64,000 bases of DNA from Paenibacillus roseus (GTDB taxonomy: Bacteria > Bacillota > Bacilli > Paenibacillales > Paenibacillaceae), in contig NZ_JAELUP010000014.1 in the NCBI RefSeq assembly GCF_016424485.1, positions 1 through 64,000 on the forward strand. Reading direction: 5' to 3'. Position 1 is the first letter of the stretch; every line of letters starts with the position of its first letter. The notes under the pieces are model-generated. The model saw only the letters and a list, made by a program, of their open reading frames with translations. It was not told the origin of the DNA and searched no databases. Of the stretch, positions 9,194 to 19,430 are shown piece after piece. Both the position numbers and the translations under genes were made by a program.

Positions 9194-10483
9194 ATGCGGA
9201 TCATTCCTGCAGAGCAATTTAATTTAAGCCGCGAGGTGGAGTACGGAACGTCTGCCCAGAATGAAGCGGCAAGAGAGATCGTAGAGGCCGTGCGCAAGGA
9301 AGGCGATACGGCGCTGTTGCGATATACGGAGCAGCATGACCGGATCAAGCTTGATGCCGGCAAGCTGAGGGTGACGGAAGCGGAGATCCAGGCAGCCTAC
9401 GCTCATGTCGACGCTGCGTTTTTGACAGCGATCCGCAAAGCGGCTGCCAATATACGCGCCTTCCATGAGAAGCAGAAGCGCAATTCCTGGATGGACTTGC
9501 AGCCTGACGGTACGCTTCTTGGCCAGATTATCCGTCCGCTGAGGCGTGTGGGTGTCTATGTCCCTGGCGGCAAAGCGGCTTATCCTTCCTCCGTGCTGAT
9601 GAACGTCATTCCTGCGCAGGTAGCGGGGGTTCCGGAGATTGTGATGGTGACACCGCCATCTACGGGAGGACAGGAAGGGATTAATCCGTTCATTCTGGTG
9701 GCAGCGGCGGAAGCCGGTGTAAAAGAATTGTATCGTGTTGGAGGCGCTCAGGCGATTGCAGCGCTGGCTTACGGGACGGAGACGATTGAGCCGGTAGACA
9801 AAATTACAGGTCCGGGCAATATCTATGTTGCGCTCGCCAAACGACTGGTGTTCGGGGTAGTCAATATTGACAGCATTGCCGGACCGAGCGAAATTGCTGT
9901 CCTGGCAGACGATACGGCTAATCCGGTCTATGTGGCGGCAGATTTACTTTCACAAGCCGAGCATGACGAGATGGCGTCTTCCATTCTGGTGACGTCCTCC
10001 AAGGACCTCGCCGAGGCTGTATCTCAAGAGGTGGAACGCCAGCTTAAGGAGCTTCCGCGAGAGGAGATCGCCCGCAAGTCAATTGAGAGCTACGGGGCCA
10101 TCCTGCTGACGTCATCGATTGATGAGGGGATTGAGGTCATTAACAAGCTGGCGCCTGAGCATCTGGAAATTATGACGAAGGATTCGATGGAACTGCTTGG
10201 CAGAATCGAAAACGCGGGAGCGATCTTCATTGGTGCTTACAGTTCGGAGCCGGTGGGGGATTATTTTGCTGGCCCGAATCATATCCTGCCGACGAATGGA
10301 ACGGCACGTTTCTCCTCGCCGGTCAATGTGGACGATTATATTAAAAAATCGAGTCTGATTTATTACAGCAAGGAAGCGCTGCTGCAAAATGGCGAGCATA
10401 TTATTGCGTTGGCGCGGCATGAAGGCCTGGAAGGCCATGCACGAGCAATCGAGGTGCGGTTGGAGCGGGAGCTAAATGCTTAA
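9194..10483 (+). CDS. hisD: Histidinol dehydrogenase
   Basis: Zinc enzyme for the last two oxidations from histidinol to histidine. It has 429 residues, the family length, with the conserved [19 protein letters not shown], the GPGNIYVA..K segment, the DSIAGPSEI block, [11 protein letters not shown] and the C-terminal [17 protein letters not shown]. The start ATG 9194 follows GAGAAAGGGG. Third gene of the his operon. Confidence 0.95.
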   Translation: MRIIPAEQFNLSREVEYGTSAQNEAAREIVEAVRKEGDTALLRYTEQHDRIKLDAGKLRVTEAEIQAAYAHVDAAFLTAIRKAAANIRAFHEKQKRNSWMDLQPDGTLLGQIIRPLRRVGVYVPGGKAAYPSSVLMNVIPAQVAGVPEIVMVTPPSTGGQEGINPFILVAAAEAGVKELYRVGGAQAIAALAYGTETIEPVDKITGPGNIYVALAKRLVFGVVNIDSIAGPSEIAVLADDTANPVYVAADLLSQAEHDEMASSILVTSSKDLAEAVSQEVERQLKELPREEIARKSIESYGAILLTSSIDEGIEVINKLAPEHLEIMTKDSMELLGRIENAGAIFIGAYSSEPVGDYFAGPNHILPTNGTARFSSPVNVDDYIKKSSLIYYSKEALLQNGEHIIALARHEGLEGHARAIEVRLERELNA

Positions 10484-10538
10484 GGAATGACAGACAGAAA
10501 ATGGATAGGCATTCATACAGAAAGAAGGGCGAAGGAAA

Positions 10539-11138
10539 ATGACGGAAGCAAAGCAGCGCACAGCCGAAGTGGCGCGCAAAACGAATGAAACGGATATCAA
10601 GCTGTCCTTTGGCGTGGACGGTACGGGAACGGCGAATATTGAGACCGATGTTCCATTTCTCAATCATATGCTGGATTTGTTCGTCAAGCATGGCCAGTTT
10701 GATCTGACTGTGGACGCTCGGGGTGATGTTGATATCGACGATCACCATACCGTGGAGGATATCGGGATTTGTCTGGGCCACACGCTGCGCGAGGCGCTGG
10801 GGGACAAGAAGGGCATTAAGCGCTACGCCAGCGTATTTGTACCGATGGATGAGGCGCTGGCTCAGGTAGTAATTGATGTCAGTAATCGCCCTCACTTCGA
10901 ATATAGGGCCGAGTACCCGTCAGAGCATATTGGCAGCTTCTCCACCGAACTGGTGCATGAATTTCTCTGGAAGCTGGCGCTCGAAGCCAGAATCACCCTG
11001 CATGTCATTGTTCATTACGGCCGCAATACCCATCATATGGTGGAGGCGGTGTTCAAAGCGCTAGGACGTGCGCTGGATGAAGCCACCGCGATTGATCCCC
11101 GCGTACAAGGAGTGCCGTCGACGAAGGGAGTGCTGTAA
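10539..11138 (+). CDS. hisB: Imidazoleglycerol-phosphate dehydratase
   Basis: Monofunctional IGP dehydratase of 199 residues, Mn-dependent. The two metal-binding repeats DDHHTVEDIGICLG and the later HHMVEAVFKALGRAL are clear, together with FLNHMLD near the start. AGAAGGGCGAAGG precedes ATG 10539. The hisH start follows one base after the stop. Confidence 0.95.
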   Translation: MTEAKQRTAEVARKTNETDIKLSFGVDGTGTANIETDVPFLNHMLDLFVKHGQFDLTVDARGDVDIDDHHTVEDIGICLGHTLREALGDKKGIKRYASVFVPMDEALAQVVIDVSNRPHFEYRAEYPSEHIGSFSTELVHEFLWKLALEARITLHVIVHYGRNTHHMVEAVFKALGRALDEATAIDPRVQGVPSTKGVL

Positions 11139-11139
11139 G

Positions 11140-11781
11140 ATGATTGCAATCATTGATTACGGCATGGGAAATTTGTACAGCGTCAGCAAGGCGGTAGAAA
11201 GACTGGGCTACGAGGCGGTCGTGACCGCAGATCCGCAGATCATTCTTGATGCCGATGGGGCGATTTTGCCCGGTGTAGGGGCATTTGGCGATGCGATGCA
11301 AAATTTGCGCAATACAGGACTGGACGAGGTGACCCGCTTCTATGCGGAATCGGGCAAGCCGCTGCTTGGCATTTGTCTGGGCATGCAGCTGCTGTTTGCC
11401 CATGGCGAGGAGTATGGTGATAATGAAGGGCTGGGCCTTATGGCCGGCCGTGTTGTCCGGTTCCAGGGTGACTACAAGGTGCCGCATATGGGGTGGAACA
11501 AGCTCGAATTTCGCCAGAGCAGTCCGCTTTTTAACGGCCTTGAAGAAGGATATGTCTATTTCGTACACTCTTACCATGTAAAGCCGGAGCATGAGGACAA
11601 CCTCCTGGCTACCACGGATTATTATCAGGACGTGACGGCGATCGTAGGCAAGGGGAATGTACTGGGCATGCAATTCCATCCGGAGAAAAGCGGGGACCTC
11701 GGTATGCAACTGCTCGGCAACTTTCTTGCGCTGGCTTCGGGGAAAAGCCGGATCGCAGGAAGTCAACTGCAGCAGAGCTAA
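11140..11781 (+). CDS. hisH: Imidazole glycerol phosphate synthase, glutaminase subunit
   Basis: Class I glutamine amidotransferase of 213 residues that supplies ammonia to HisF. The nucleophile elbow is [10 protein letters not shown], and the catalytic His/Glu pair is in [12 protein letters not shown] 11140 (GGGAG ten bases before) directly follows the hisB stop. In Bacillus hisA lies next; here the next gene is hisF, only 22 bases after the stop. Confidence 0.95.
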   Translation: MIAIIDYGMGNLYSVSKAVERLGYEAVVTADPQIILDADGAILPGVGAFGDAMQNLRNTGLDEVTRFYAESGKPLLGICLGMQLLFAHGEEYGDNEGLGLMAGRVVRFQGDYKVPHMGWNKLEFRQSSPLFNGLEEGYVYFVHSYHVKPEHEDNLLATTDYYQDVTAIVGKGNVLGMQFHPEKSGDLGMQLLGNFLALASGKSRIAGSQLQQS

Positions 11782-11803
11782 GGCAGCAAAGGAGGAGGGT
11801 ATC

Positions 11804-12562
11804 ATGTTAGCCAAACGAATAGTACCTTGTCTGGATGTGAAAGACGGTCGAGTCGTTAAGGGAGTCAATTTCGTCAATCTCCGCGATGCCGGTGATCCGG
11901 TGGAGCTTGCCGCAACCTATGACCGTGAAGGGGCGGATGAGCTGGTTTTTCTCGATATTTCCGCTTCCCATGAAGGCCGGGCGACGATGGTCGATGTGGT
12001 GCGGAGGACGGCAGAGGAAGTTACAATTCCGTTCACGGTGGGCGGCGGCATCTCACATGTCGATGATATGAAGCGTCTGCTTCGGGCAGGTGCGGACAAG
12101 ATTGGCATAAATACAGCTGCTGTAAAAAATCCCTCCCTTATTTCGGACGGCGCGCGCGTATTTGGCTCCCAATGCATCGTAGTTGCCATTGATGCCAAGT
12201 TCAACCCAGAATGGGGCGAATGGGAAGTCTATACGCACGGGGGGCGGAGCGCCACAGGTATCCGCGCACTGGAATGGGTGAAGGAAGCGGAGCGGCTGGG
12301 CGCAGGCGAGCTGCTCTTGACCAGCATGGATGCCGATGGAACGAAGGATGGCTTCGATGTAAAGCTGACACGAGCCGTATCGGACTTTGTTCGGATTCCT
12401 GTGATTGCCTCGGGCGGTGCAGGGAAGGTGGAGCATTTTCATGAAATATTCGAAAATGGCCATGCGGATGCGGGGCTGGCGGCCACGATTTTCCACTACA
12501 AGGAAATGACAATCGGAGATGTGAAACAGGATTTGCGGATGAGGGGAGTCGAGGTGCGATGA
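11804..12562 (+). CDS. hisF: Imidazole glycerol phosphate synthase, cyclase subunit
   Basis: TIM barrel of 252 residues joining HisH in IGP synthase. It starts [23 protein letters not shown] with the catalytic Asp in PCLDV, has the second Asp in [13 protein letters not shown], and phosphate loops GGGI and IASGGAG. It is HisF and not HisA: the start PCLDV and the SMDADG motif are diagnostic. GGAGGAGGG precedes ATG 11804, and the stop overlaps the hisIE start. Confidence 0.95.
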   Translation: MLAKRIVPCLDVKDGRVVKGVNFVNLRDAGDPVELAATYDREGADELVFLDISASHEGRATMVDVVRRTAEEVTIPFTVGGGISHVDDMKRLLRAGADKIGINTAAVKNPSLISDGARVFGSQCIVVAIDAKFNPEWGEWEVYTHGGRSATGIRALEWVKEAERLGAGELLLTSMDADGTKDGFDVKLTRAVSDFVRIPVIASGGAGKVEHFHEIFENGHADAGLAATIFHYKEMTIGDVKQDLRMRGVEVR

Positions 12563-13233
12563 CAGAACAGGCATTTAGCCTGGATGCGGTAAAATGGGAC
12601 CGTGACGGACTGGTTCCGGCGATTGTTCAGGATGCGGTGAGCAAGGAAGTGTTAATGATGGCATATATGAGCCGGGAATCGCTGCAAAAATCAGTTGAGA
12701 GCGGGGAGACCTGGTTCTGGAGCCGTTCCAGACAGGAGTTATGGCATAAAGGCGCGACCTCGGGGCATATCCAGAAAATCCGCTCGATCAAATATGACTG
12801 TGACGGAGACACGCTGCTGGTCCGTGTTGAACAGCAGGGCGCGGCATGCCACACCGGACGCTATAGCTGCTTTTACAACGACATTCCGGTGGAAGGGGCT
12901 ACGGATGATCCAAGAGAAGCCGGGGATCGTTTTGCCATGCTGAATCAGTTGGAAGCGACAATTGCAGAGCGGTATGCGGAGCGTCCGAGCGGAGCCTACA
13001 CGACCTATTTATTTGAAAAAGGCGTGGACAAAATTTTGAAGAAGGTTGGCGAAGAGTCGGCGGAGGTTATTATCGCGTCGAAAAATCAGGACAATGACGA
13101 GTTGCGAAGCGAAGTCAGCGATCTGATTTTCCACTTGATGGTGCTGCTGCGGGAACGCGGGTTGCCGCTTGATGATGTGATGCGGGAATTGGGCGCGCGC
13201 CATAATAAGCCAACTACAAATAAAATGAGATAG
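12559..13233 (+). CDS. hisI: Bifunctional PRA-cyclohydrolase / PRATP-pyrophosphatase
   Basis: Fused HisI-HisE of 224 residues. The N-terminal cyclohydrolase has [30 protein letters not shown] and the metal cysteines in CHTGRYSCF. The C-terminal pyrophosphatase half has [31 protein letters not shown] 12559 overlaps the hisF stop (ATGA). Converts PR-ATP to the substrate of HisA, whose gene is not in this operon. Confidence 0.95.
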   Translation: MTEQAFSLDAVKWDRDGLVPAIVQDAVSKEVLMMAYMSRESLQKSVESGETWFWSRSRQELWHKGATSGHIQKIRSIKYDCDGDTLLVRVEQQGAACHTGRYSCFYNDIPVEGATDDPREAGDRFAMLNQLEATIAERYAERPSGAYTTYLFEKGVDKILKKVGEESAEVIIASKNQDNDELRSEVSDLIFHLMVLLRERGLPLDDVMRELGARHNKPTTNKMR

Positions 13234-13245
13234 AGAGGTTGCCGA

Positions 13246-14052
13246 ATGCTGATTGATTATCACACGCATCATGCCCGCTGTGGTCATGCGGTCGGCAGCC
13301 TTGAGGATTACGTGAAGAGAGGGATTGAGATTGGGCTTGGCCAGATCGGCCTGTCTGATCACATCCCTCTTGTCCATGTGGATCCTGCTGCCTATTACCC
13401 GGAGATGGCGATGCCGATGGAGGAGCTTCCTCACTATGTGGAGGAATGCTACGCGCTTAAGGAAAAGTACAAGGGAGTCATTGATATCCGGGTTGGTCTG
13501 GAGGCCGACTACATTGAAGGTTGGGAGAAGGAACTGGAGCAGATCATTAACGCCTACGAGTGGGATTATGTGATTGGCTCTGTTCATTTCCTGGGCGAGT
13601 GGGATGTGACGGATTTCCGTCAGACGCATGGCTGGGAAGGCCGGAACCGGCTTGATGTATACCGAACTTATTATGATGCGGTACAGAAGGCGGCAGCTTC
13701 CGGGTTGTATGATTATATCGGACATATTGATGTCATCAAGCGATTCGGCTTCAAGCCCGAAGAAGATGTGACGGAATTGGAAAATGCTGCGCTTGAAGCG
13801 GTGAAGCGCCATGATTTGGCTATTGAGCTGAATGCATCGGGATTGCGGATGCCCGCGGAGGAAATGTTCCCGAGCCGCCGAATGCTCAAATACGCCCTGG
13901 AATTAGGCATCCCGATTACAATCGGATCAGATGCCCACCAGCCTGAGAGACTTGGGCAATATTTGGATCAGGCGCGCGAGCAGTTGAAAGAAGTCGGATT
14001 TTCTCAGCTTGCGACGTTTAATAAACGCAAACGAACCATGATAGGCTTTTGA
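13246..14052 (+). CDS. hisJ: Histidinol-phosphatase, PHP family
   Basis: Protein of 268 residues with the PHP metal motifs: DYHTHHARCGH at the N-terminus, SDHIPL, GSVHFLGEWD, HIDVIKRF and a terminal SDAH. Members of this family in Firmicutes dephosphorylate histidinol phosphate, and the gene directly follows hisIE with AGAGAGG before ATG 13246. It probably closes the his operon; the downstream prs gene has its own promoter. Confidence 0.9.
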   Translation: MLIDYHTHHARCGHAVGSLEDYVKRGIEIGLGQIGLSDHIPLVHVDPAAYYPEMAMPMEELPHYVEECYALKEKYKGVIDIRVGLEADYIEGWEKELEQIINAYEWDYVIGSVHFLGEWDVTDFRQTHGWEGRNRLDVYRTYYDAVQKAAASGLYDYIGHIDVIKRFGFKPEEDVTELENAALEAVKRHDLAIELNASGLRMPAEEMFPSRRMLKYALELGIPITIGSDAHQPERLGQYLDQAREQLKEVGFSQLATFNKRKRTMIGF

Positions 14053-14076
14053 AAAATACCAAAATGTATGTATAAT
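14049..14076 (+). promoter_or_regulatory. Promoter of prs
   Basis: TTGAAA at 14049-14054 and a perfect TATAAT at 14071-14076, 16 bases apart, sit at the very end of hisJ. A leader of ~170 bases runs to prs; it contains a GC-rich hairpin-prone part (about 14120-14150) but no riboswitch I recognise. Confidence 0.75.
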
Positions 14077-14250
14077 GTTAATAGTTCAAGCGTAGGCGAC
14101 TGCCCCGAAGATGTCATCCCAATATGCCCTTCGGCGAAAGGCCGCGCGAAAAAAAACTGTTGATATGCGAGAAGTGATTTAAATCTTGTATGTTGAACAA
14201 ACTACGGCTGAATCATGAAGAATTTGTTTCCAAAAGCTCAGGAGGGTATC

Positions 14251-15201
14251 ATGTTTAGCGACAAGTTGCGTATTTTTTCAGGTTCCTCAAACCCAAAATT
14301 GGCCGAACGTATTTGTGCGGAACTCGGACAGACACTCGGCAGTATTAAGGTATCCAGATTCAAAAGCGGCGAGATTTATGTTCACTATGAAGAGACAATT
14401 CGGAATTGCGATGTATTCCTAGTCCAGTCGTTCTCTCATCCGATCAATGAATTTTTTGTCGAGCTGCTGGTGATGATTGATGCGGCGAAGCGGGCATCCG
14501 CGCGGACGATCAACGTTATTGTTCCGTACTACGGTTATGCCCGCCAAGAGCGAAAAGCGGCTCCGCGTGAGCCGATCTCGGCAAAAATGCTGGCCGATGT
14601 ACTGACAACAGTCGGCGCAAGTCGTGTTATCACCATTGACTTGCACGCGCCAGCTATTCAAGGCTTCTTCAATATTCCAGTGGACCACCTGACTGCGCTC
14701 GATCTGCTGAGTGACTATCTGAAATCCAAGAATATTGAAAATCCGGTTGTGGTATCTCCTGACGCAGGCCGGGCGTCGACAGCAGAGAAGCTGGCCAATC
14801 ATCTCGATTCGCCATTTGCAATTATGATCAAAAAGAGACCGGCGCATAACGAGTCTGTCATTACCCACGTGATCGGGGATGTTCAAGGACAGACAGCTAT
14901 TATTATCGAGGACCTGATTGATACGGGAACGACGATTGTCAATGTCGTGGAAAGTTTGAAGGAGCGCGGGGCAGGAGACATTTATGTCTGCGCGACGCAT
15001 CCGCTATTCTCCGGTCCTGCGCTGCAGCGCCTGGACCATCCTTTTATTAAGGAAGTTGTAGTTACGGATTCAATTGCTCTTCCAGACAGCCACTCCGACC
15101 GTTTCAAGGTACTGTCGGTGGCGCCGATGCTGGCTGAAGCGACACGCATCATCATGCAGGGCGGTTCAATCAGCACGCTGTTCAAAAATGCAGGAATTTA
15201 A
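14251..15201 (+). CDS. prs: Ribose-phosphate pyrophosphokinase (PRPP synthetase)
   Basis: Makes PRPP, the substrate of HisG and of purine/pyrimidine synthesis. It has 316 residues, with the SGSSNPKLAERI opening, SFSHPINEFFVELLVMIDA, PYYGYARQERK, the metal loop TIDLHAPAIQGFF and the PRPP-binding loop IIIEDLIDTGTTI. The start ATG 14251 has AGGAGGG; the in-frame ATG at 14215 has none. The place beside the his genes suggests a second paralog serving this region, but other copies cannot be seen here. Confidence 0.9.
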   Translation: MFSDKLRIFSGSSNPKLAERICAELGQTLGSIKVSRFKSGEIYVHYEETIRNCDVFLVQSFSHPINEFFVELLVMIDAAKRASARTINVIVPYYGYARQERKAAPREPISAKMLADVLTTVGASRVITIDLHAPAIQGFFNIPVDHLTALDLLSDYLKSKNIENPVVVSPDAGRASTAEKLANHLDSPFAIMIKKRPAHNESVITHVIGDVQGQTAIIIEDLIDTGTTIVNVVESLKERGAGDIYVCATHPLFSGPALQRLDHPFIKEVVVTDSIALPDSHSDRFKVLSVAPMLAEATRIIMQGGSISTLFKNAGI

Positions 15202-15312
15202 TAGTTGAGCCAAGACAGGCAGCAGGCATGATGGACCCCTGCTGCCTGTTCTGCGAGATCGCGGGACACCTAAGAAAGGGAGATTCCCGCTTGTGTATTC
15301 CTTGGCCGACTG

Positions 15313-15321
15313 TGGTATAAT
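15313..15321 (+). promoter_or_regulatory. Extended -10 promoter of the TPR gene
   Basis: TGGTATAAT, a full extended -10 element, lies 39 bases before the TTG start. No good -35 is seen, which fits extended -10 promoters. Confidence 0.6.
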
Positions 15322-15359
15322 CTTAAGCAAATTCGCCCGTAATAAGGAGGTGCCTTGCG

Positions 15360-17105
15360 TTGAAAGAAAAGAAGCATGCGGCTGTGAGCAAAACATCCAA
15401 CGTCATTCCCATTCAACTGGATGCCACCTTTTTTTTCGAGCGTGCGGTCCGGTCGCTAGACCGACTCCATTATGACAAGGCACTCAAATATTTCCGCCGG
15501 GCCGTCGATTACGAACCGGACAATCCGGTCAATCATTGCAATATGGCGGGCATCTTGTCGGAAATGGGCAACTATGAGGAGTCAAACCGTATACTAGGCA
15601 CGATTGTAAAGGAACTGGATCCGTCCATGACCGAGTGCCATTTCTATATGGCGAATAATTTTGCCAATATGGAGCAGTATGAGGCAGCGGAGGACTCACT
15701 TGTCCGCTATCTGGAAGAGGATGAAGAAGGACAATTTCTGGATGAAGCCGAGGAAATGATGGAGCTTTTGCAATATGAGCTGGAGCGGCCGCCTAAGCAG
15801 GCGGTCATCAAGTCGCGCGAAGGCTTGTATGAGCATGACCAGGCCAGGATATTGCTGGAAGAGGGGAAGTTTGTCGAGGCTGTTCGGGTTCTGGAGGGCA
15901 TTGTCGAAAAATACAATGATTTTCTGGCGGCCCGGAATAACCTAGCGCTTGCCTATTATTATATGGGGCTTTTTGATAAGGCGATGGAGACGATTCAGGA
16001 AGTGTTAAAGCTTGAATCGGGGAATTTGCATGCTCTGTGCAATCTGGCGATTTTTTATCAGCATTCAGATCAGCAGGAGCAGCTTGCCCCCCTTATCGAA
16101 CTATTGAAGAAAACCTATCCGTTCCATCATGAACATGTATTCAAGCTGGCGACGACAATGGGCATACTTGGTGAGCATGAAACGGCCCATCGCCATTTTG
16201 TCAGGTTGCTGAAGGACCTTTCTTTGCAGCAGGACCCGTGCCTCCACCATTATACCGCAATTGCGGCCAGTAATTTGGGCAGGTTGCAGGAAGCCGAGCG
16301 CTTGTGGAGACAGACAGCCAAGCTCGATCCGGGATCGGATATTCCTAAATATTATCTGGATCAGTTGGAACGGGTTCGCAGCGGTGAAGAGCCGCCGCCG
16401 AGCAGTTACCACTATCACTTGCCGTTTGAAGAGCAATTCAGGCTGTGGGAGAAATCCTCCAGCGGGCTGCCGGATCATCTGAAGCGCGACCCATTGGTGC
16501 GCTCTTCATTTTTCTGGGCGCTGCGCCATGGGGATAGGCAGACGAAGCTTCAAGTGATTCAGGCGTTAGGGATGATTGCGGATGATGAAGTCAAGGATGC
16601 GCTCCGTGAATTTGTGCTGGAGCCTGACGAGGATGACTACTTGAAGCGGATCGCCATTTTCGTTCTGAGATCAATCGGTGTCCACGATCCGTTAGACGCT
16701 GTACTCGAAGGCAAGCAGACGGTTGTAGAATCTAATCTGATCCCATCCAGACTTCCGGTCTGGGAGGAAAAATGGCAGGAAGTGCTTGAGGCTGCTTTGG
16801 CTCGGATGGGCAAGCAGTATGATCTGGTTCAACAGCATGATCTGCTGACGCTATGGGTGGAATATTTGACTCGCGTGTATCCCGCCACTCCCAAGATAAA
16901 TAAGGTGGAGGGCTGGTCTGCTGCTTTGGAATACTTGACGGCAAAGATGCACAGGAGGGAAACTTCCTATCACGAAGTATCCATGCGCTATCAGGTATCC
17001 ATATCAACGGTTAGCAAATATGCCAGAATGATTGACGAGGCCTGCGGCATCAAAGAAAAGATGAAGACGGTTTTTCCGCAATTCGGAGAATTTTCAAACG
17101 ACTGA
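15360..17105 (+). CDS. TPR-repeat protein with C-terminal HTH-like region
   Basis: Protein of 581 residues, starting at TTG 15360 with AAGGAGG nine bases before. Several tetratricopeptide repeats are visible between residues ~25 and 330 (e.g. DKALKYFRRAVDYEPDNP, AARNNLALAYYYMGLFDKAME). Residues 390-450 look like a short HEAT-type helical segment. The last ~70 residues (YHEVSMRYQVSISTVSKYARMIDE) resemble a helix-turn-helix. A gene of this kind upstream of trxB is common in Bacillales; its job is unknown. It likely works as a protein-protein adaptor. Confidence 0.8.
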   Translation: MKEKKHAAVSKTSNVIPIQLDATFFFERAVRSLDRLHYDKALKYFRRAVDYEPDNPVNHCNMAGILSEMGNYEESNRILGTIVKELDPSMTECHFYMANNFANMEQYEAAEDSLVRYLEEDEEGQFLDEAEEMMELLQYELERPPKQAVIKSREGLYEHDQARILLEEGKFVEAVRVLEGIVEKYNDFLAARNNLALAYYYMGLFDKAMETIQEVLKLESGNLHALCNLAIFYQHSDQQEQLAPLIELLKKTYPFHHEHVFKLATTMGILGEHETAHRHFVRLLKDLSLQQDPCLHHYTAIAASNLGRLQEAERLWRQTAKLDPGSDIPKYYLDQLERVRSGEEPPPSSYHYHLPFEEQFRLWEKSSSGLPDHLKRDPLVRSSFFWALRHGDRQTKLQVIQALGMIADDEVKDALREFVLEPDEDDYLKRIAIFVLRSIGVHDPLDAVLEGKQTVVESNLIPSRLPVWEEKWQEVLEAALARMGKQYDLVQQHDLLTLWVEYLTRVYPATPKINKVEGWSAALEYLTAKMHRRETSYHEVSMRYQVSISTVSKYARMIDEACGIKEKMKTVFPQFGEFSND

Positions 17106-17150
17106 AAATAACAGATAACATTGCAAAGTGTGCAAGGGAGGTAATGAAGG

Positions 17151-18098
17151 ATGTATAAATCTATTATTATCGGCACAGGACCGGCTGGTCTGACTGCGGC
17201 CATTTATTTGGCTCGGGCCAATCTGAACCCGCTCGTTATTGAGGGGCCGGAACCGGGCGGACAGCTTACGACGACTACAGAAGTAGAGAACTTCCCTGGT
17301 TTTCCCGACGGCATCATGGGACCTGAACTGATGGCGAATATGCGTAAACAAGCAGAGCGCTTCGGGGCCGAATTCAAAACCGGCTGGGTTAATTCCGTTG
17401 ACACATCCCAACGCCCGTTCAAGCTTCAGGTGGAGGGACAGGGCGAACTGACAGCAGAGACGTTGATCATCTCTACCGGAGCATCGGCGAAATATTTGGG
17501 CATTCCAGGCGAAAAGGACAATATCGGACGCGGTGTCAGTACTTGCGCAACCTGTGACGGTTTCTTTTTCCGTGGTAAAAAGATTGTCGTTGTCGGCGGC
17601 GGCGATTCGGCAATGGAGGAGGCAAACTTCTTGACGCGTTTTGCAAGCGAAGTGGTGCTTGTACATCGCAGGGAGGAATTGCGTGCCTCCAAAATTATGC
17701 AGGACCGCGCCCAAGAGAATGAGAAAATCAAGTGGAGTCTGAACAAGACGCCTCTTGAAGTTATTGCAGGCGACAAGGGAGTTACAGGACTTAAAGTTAC
17801 GGATAACGTGACCGGCGAGGAAGAGGTTATTGAGACAGACGGACTGTTTGTCGCAATCGGTCATACACCAAATACAAAATTCCTTGGCGGTCAAATCGAT
17901 ACAGATGAGACAGGATATATTCTGGTGAAGCCAGGAACGTCGGAGACGAATATCCCTGGCATCTTCGCTTGCGGAGATGTGCAAGATCAGAAATACCGCC
18001 AGGCCATTACGGCTGCGGGCAGCGGCTGTATGGCTGCGCTGGATTGCGAGAAATTCCTGGACGGTCATGTCGTTCATGACTGGAGCCAGTCGTTGTAA
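17151..18098 (+). CDS. trxB: Thioredoxin-disulfide reductase
   Basis: FAD/NADPH flavoenzyme of 315 residues that reduces thioredoxin. The FAD-binding GTGPAGLTAAIYLARA is at residues 8-23, the redox CATC motif is near 132-135, the NADPH-binding stretch is VVVGGGDSAMEEANFL, and the C-terminal GIFACGDVQDQKYRQ completes the FAD site. AGGGAGG precedes ATG 17151. Confidence 0.95.
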   Translation: MYKSIIIGTGPAGLTAAIYLARANLNPLVIEGPEPGGQLTTTTEVENFPGFPDGIMGPELMANMRKQAERFGAEFKTGWVNSVDTSQRPFKLQVEGQGELTAETLIISTGASAKYLGIPGEKDNIGRGVSTCATCDGFFFRGKKIVVVGGGDSAMEEANFLTRFASEVVLVHRREELRASKIMQDRAQENEKIKWSLNKTPLEVIAGDKGVTGLKVTDNVTGEEEVIETDGLFVAIGHTPNTKFLGGQIDTDETGYILVKPGTSETNIPGIFACGDVQDQKYRQAITAAGSGCMAALDCEKFLDGHVVHDWSQSL

Positions 18099-18117
18099 AT
18101 TCATCATGAGAAGACAG

Positions 18118-18152
18118 GGCGTGTTTGCGAACGGGTGCAAGCACGCCTTTTT
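18118..18152 (+). terminator. Rho-independent terminator after trxB
   Basis: GGCGTG-TTGC pairs with GCAA-CACGCC (one bulge each) and five T follow. It begins 20 bases after the trxB stop. Confidence 0.85.
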
Positions 18153-18344
18153 ATGCAAGAGCAGCTCTCTTAAATTCCGAAAAAAGCTGTGAAAATGATG
18201 TTCCTTTGTGGATGGGATGTAATTTCGTCTATGGAACGGCAGCTCCGCAGTTGGGGCGAAAGAGCTTGAAATTCGTTTTGAAGAGGACAGGGAAAACGAG
18301 CATTCCTTTAATTGAACGAGAAAAAGCCGTAAAATGTGTTGTTC
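18153..18344. other. Spacer between trxB terminator and glcK promoter
   Basis: About 190 bases with no supported gene, repeat or RNA structure that I can name. Two reading frames that cross it have no ribosome site and are not convincing. Confidence 0.5.
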
Positions 18345-18373
18345 TTGACCAGAGGGGTATGTTGGCTTATAGT
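18345..18373 (+). promoter_or_regulatory. Promoter of glcK
   Basis: TTGACC at 18345-18350 and TATAGT at 18368-18373 are separated by exactly 17 bases, giving a good sigma-A promoter 44 bases before ATG 18417. Confidence 0.75.
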
Positions 18374-18416
18374 TGGTACAGAAGCAGTAAACTATTTTAT
18401 TGAGGTGGCCATTGTC

Positions 18417-19367
18417 ATGTCTGAAAAGATTTACGTAGGAGTAGATATCGGAGGAACCGCAATTAAAGTTGGCATTTGTAATCAGAGCGGCGAGTTGCTT
18501 CATACGTATGAGGGACCAACCGAAACGAGCAAGGGTACAGATGCAATTATTAACAACATTGCTGCATACTCACGTCATATTGTAGATGAATCTCCTTTTG
18601 CATGGGAGCAGGTGGAGGGTGTAGGAATTGGCATTGCCGGATTCCTGGATATTCCTAATGGAATCGTAGCCTTTTCTGGAAATTTATCGCTACGGAATGT
18701 TCCGCTGAAGTCGATTTTGGAAGAGAAGCTGGGGAAAACGGTTAAAATCAATAATGATGCCAATGTTGCAGCATTGGGCGAAGCGTGGGCCGGAGCCGGC
18801 AAGGGTGTAGGGCACTGTGTCATGTACACGCTCGGTACAGGAGTCGGCGGCGGTATTATTATTGACGGCAAGATTGTTGAGGGCTACGCAAGCAAAGCGG
18901 GAGAACTTGGACATATCCAAATCGTACCGGACCTGGAAGCTATTCAATGCGGCTGCGGCAAGATGGGATGTCTGGAAACCGTCTCCTCCGCAACTGGTAT
19001 TATTCGCATGGCTAACGATGCGGTGGCGCGCGGGGACAGAACCACTCTCTCCTTGGTTGACAATATCATGGCCAAGGATGTTGTGGACGCGGCAAAAGCA
19101 GGAGATGAGGTGGCGATTCGTATTGTCAACCGCGCTGCTTACTACCTGGGGAAATCGTTGTCGGTCGTATCCGTTATCCTGAATCCGCAGCGGTTCATTA
19201 TCGGGGGCGGCGTATCGAAGGCGGGAGAGTATCTGTTCGAACAAATTCGCGAGGCATTTGTTAAACTTACACCGGACCCATCGCAGGAGGGCGTGGAGAT
19301 CGTACCTGCGACGCTTGGCAACAACGCTGGTATTGTCGGTGCTGCAGGCCTGATCATCCGCGGTTAA
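18417..19367 (+). CDS. glcK: ROK-family glucokinase
   Basis: Phosphorylates glucose with ATP. It has 316 residues. The phosphate-binding DIGGT is at 10-14, the ROK signature region is GELGHIQIVPD, and the zinc-binding CGCGKMGCLE is near residue 178. GAGGTGG precedes ATG 18417; the longer frame from 18336 has no ribosome site and crosses the promoter. The gene has its own promoter and leads into rapZ-glmR-whiA. Confidence 0.92.
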   Translation: MSEKIYVGVDIGGTAIKVGICNQSGELLHTYEGPTETSKGTDAIINNIAAYSRHIVDESPFAWEQVEGVGIGIAGFLDIPNGIVAFSGNLSLRNVPLKSILEEKLGKTVKINNDANVAALGEAWAGAGKGVGHCVMYTLGTGVGGGIIIDGKIVEGYASKAGELGHIQIVPDLEAIQCGCGKMGCLETVSSATGIIRMANDAVARGDRTTLSLVDNIMAKDVVDAAKAGDEVAIRIVNRAAYYLGKSLSVVSVILNPQRFIIGGGVSKAGEYLFEQIREAFVKLTPDPSQEGVEIVPATLGNNAGIVGAAGLIIRG

Positions 19368-19430
19368 TTTCAATACTTCTGGCGCCGTTTTGATTGGCCT
19401 TGGCGCTTTCCTCAGCAAGGAGGGATGAAC

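Noticed and set aside
17094..18503. 469-residue minus-strand frame over trxB
   Set aside because: Antisense to a clear trxB and its terminator, with no recognisable domain.
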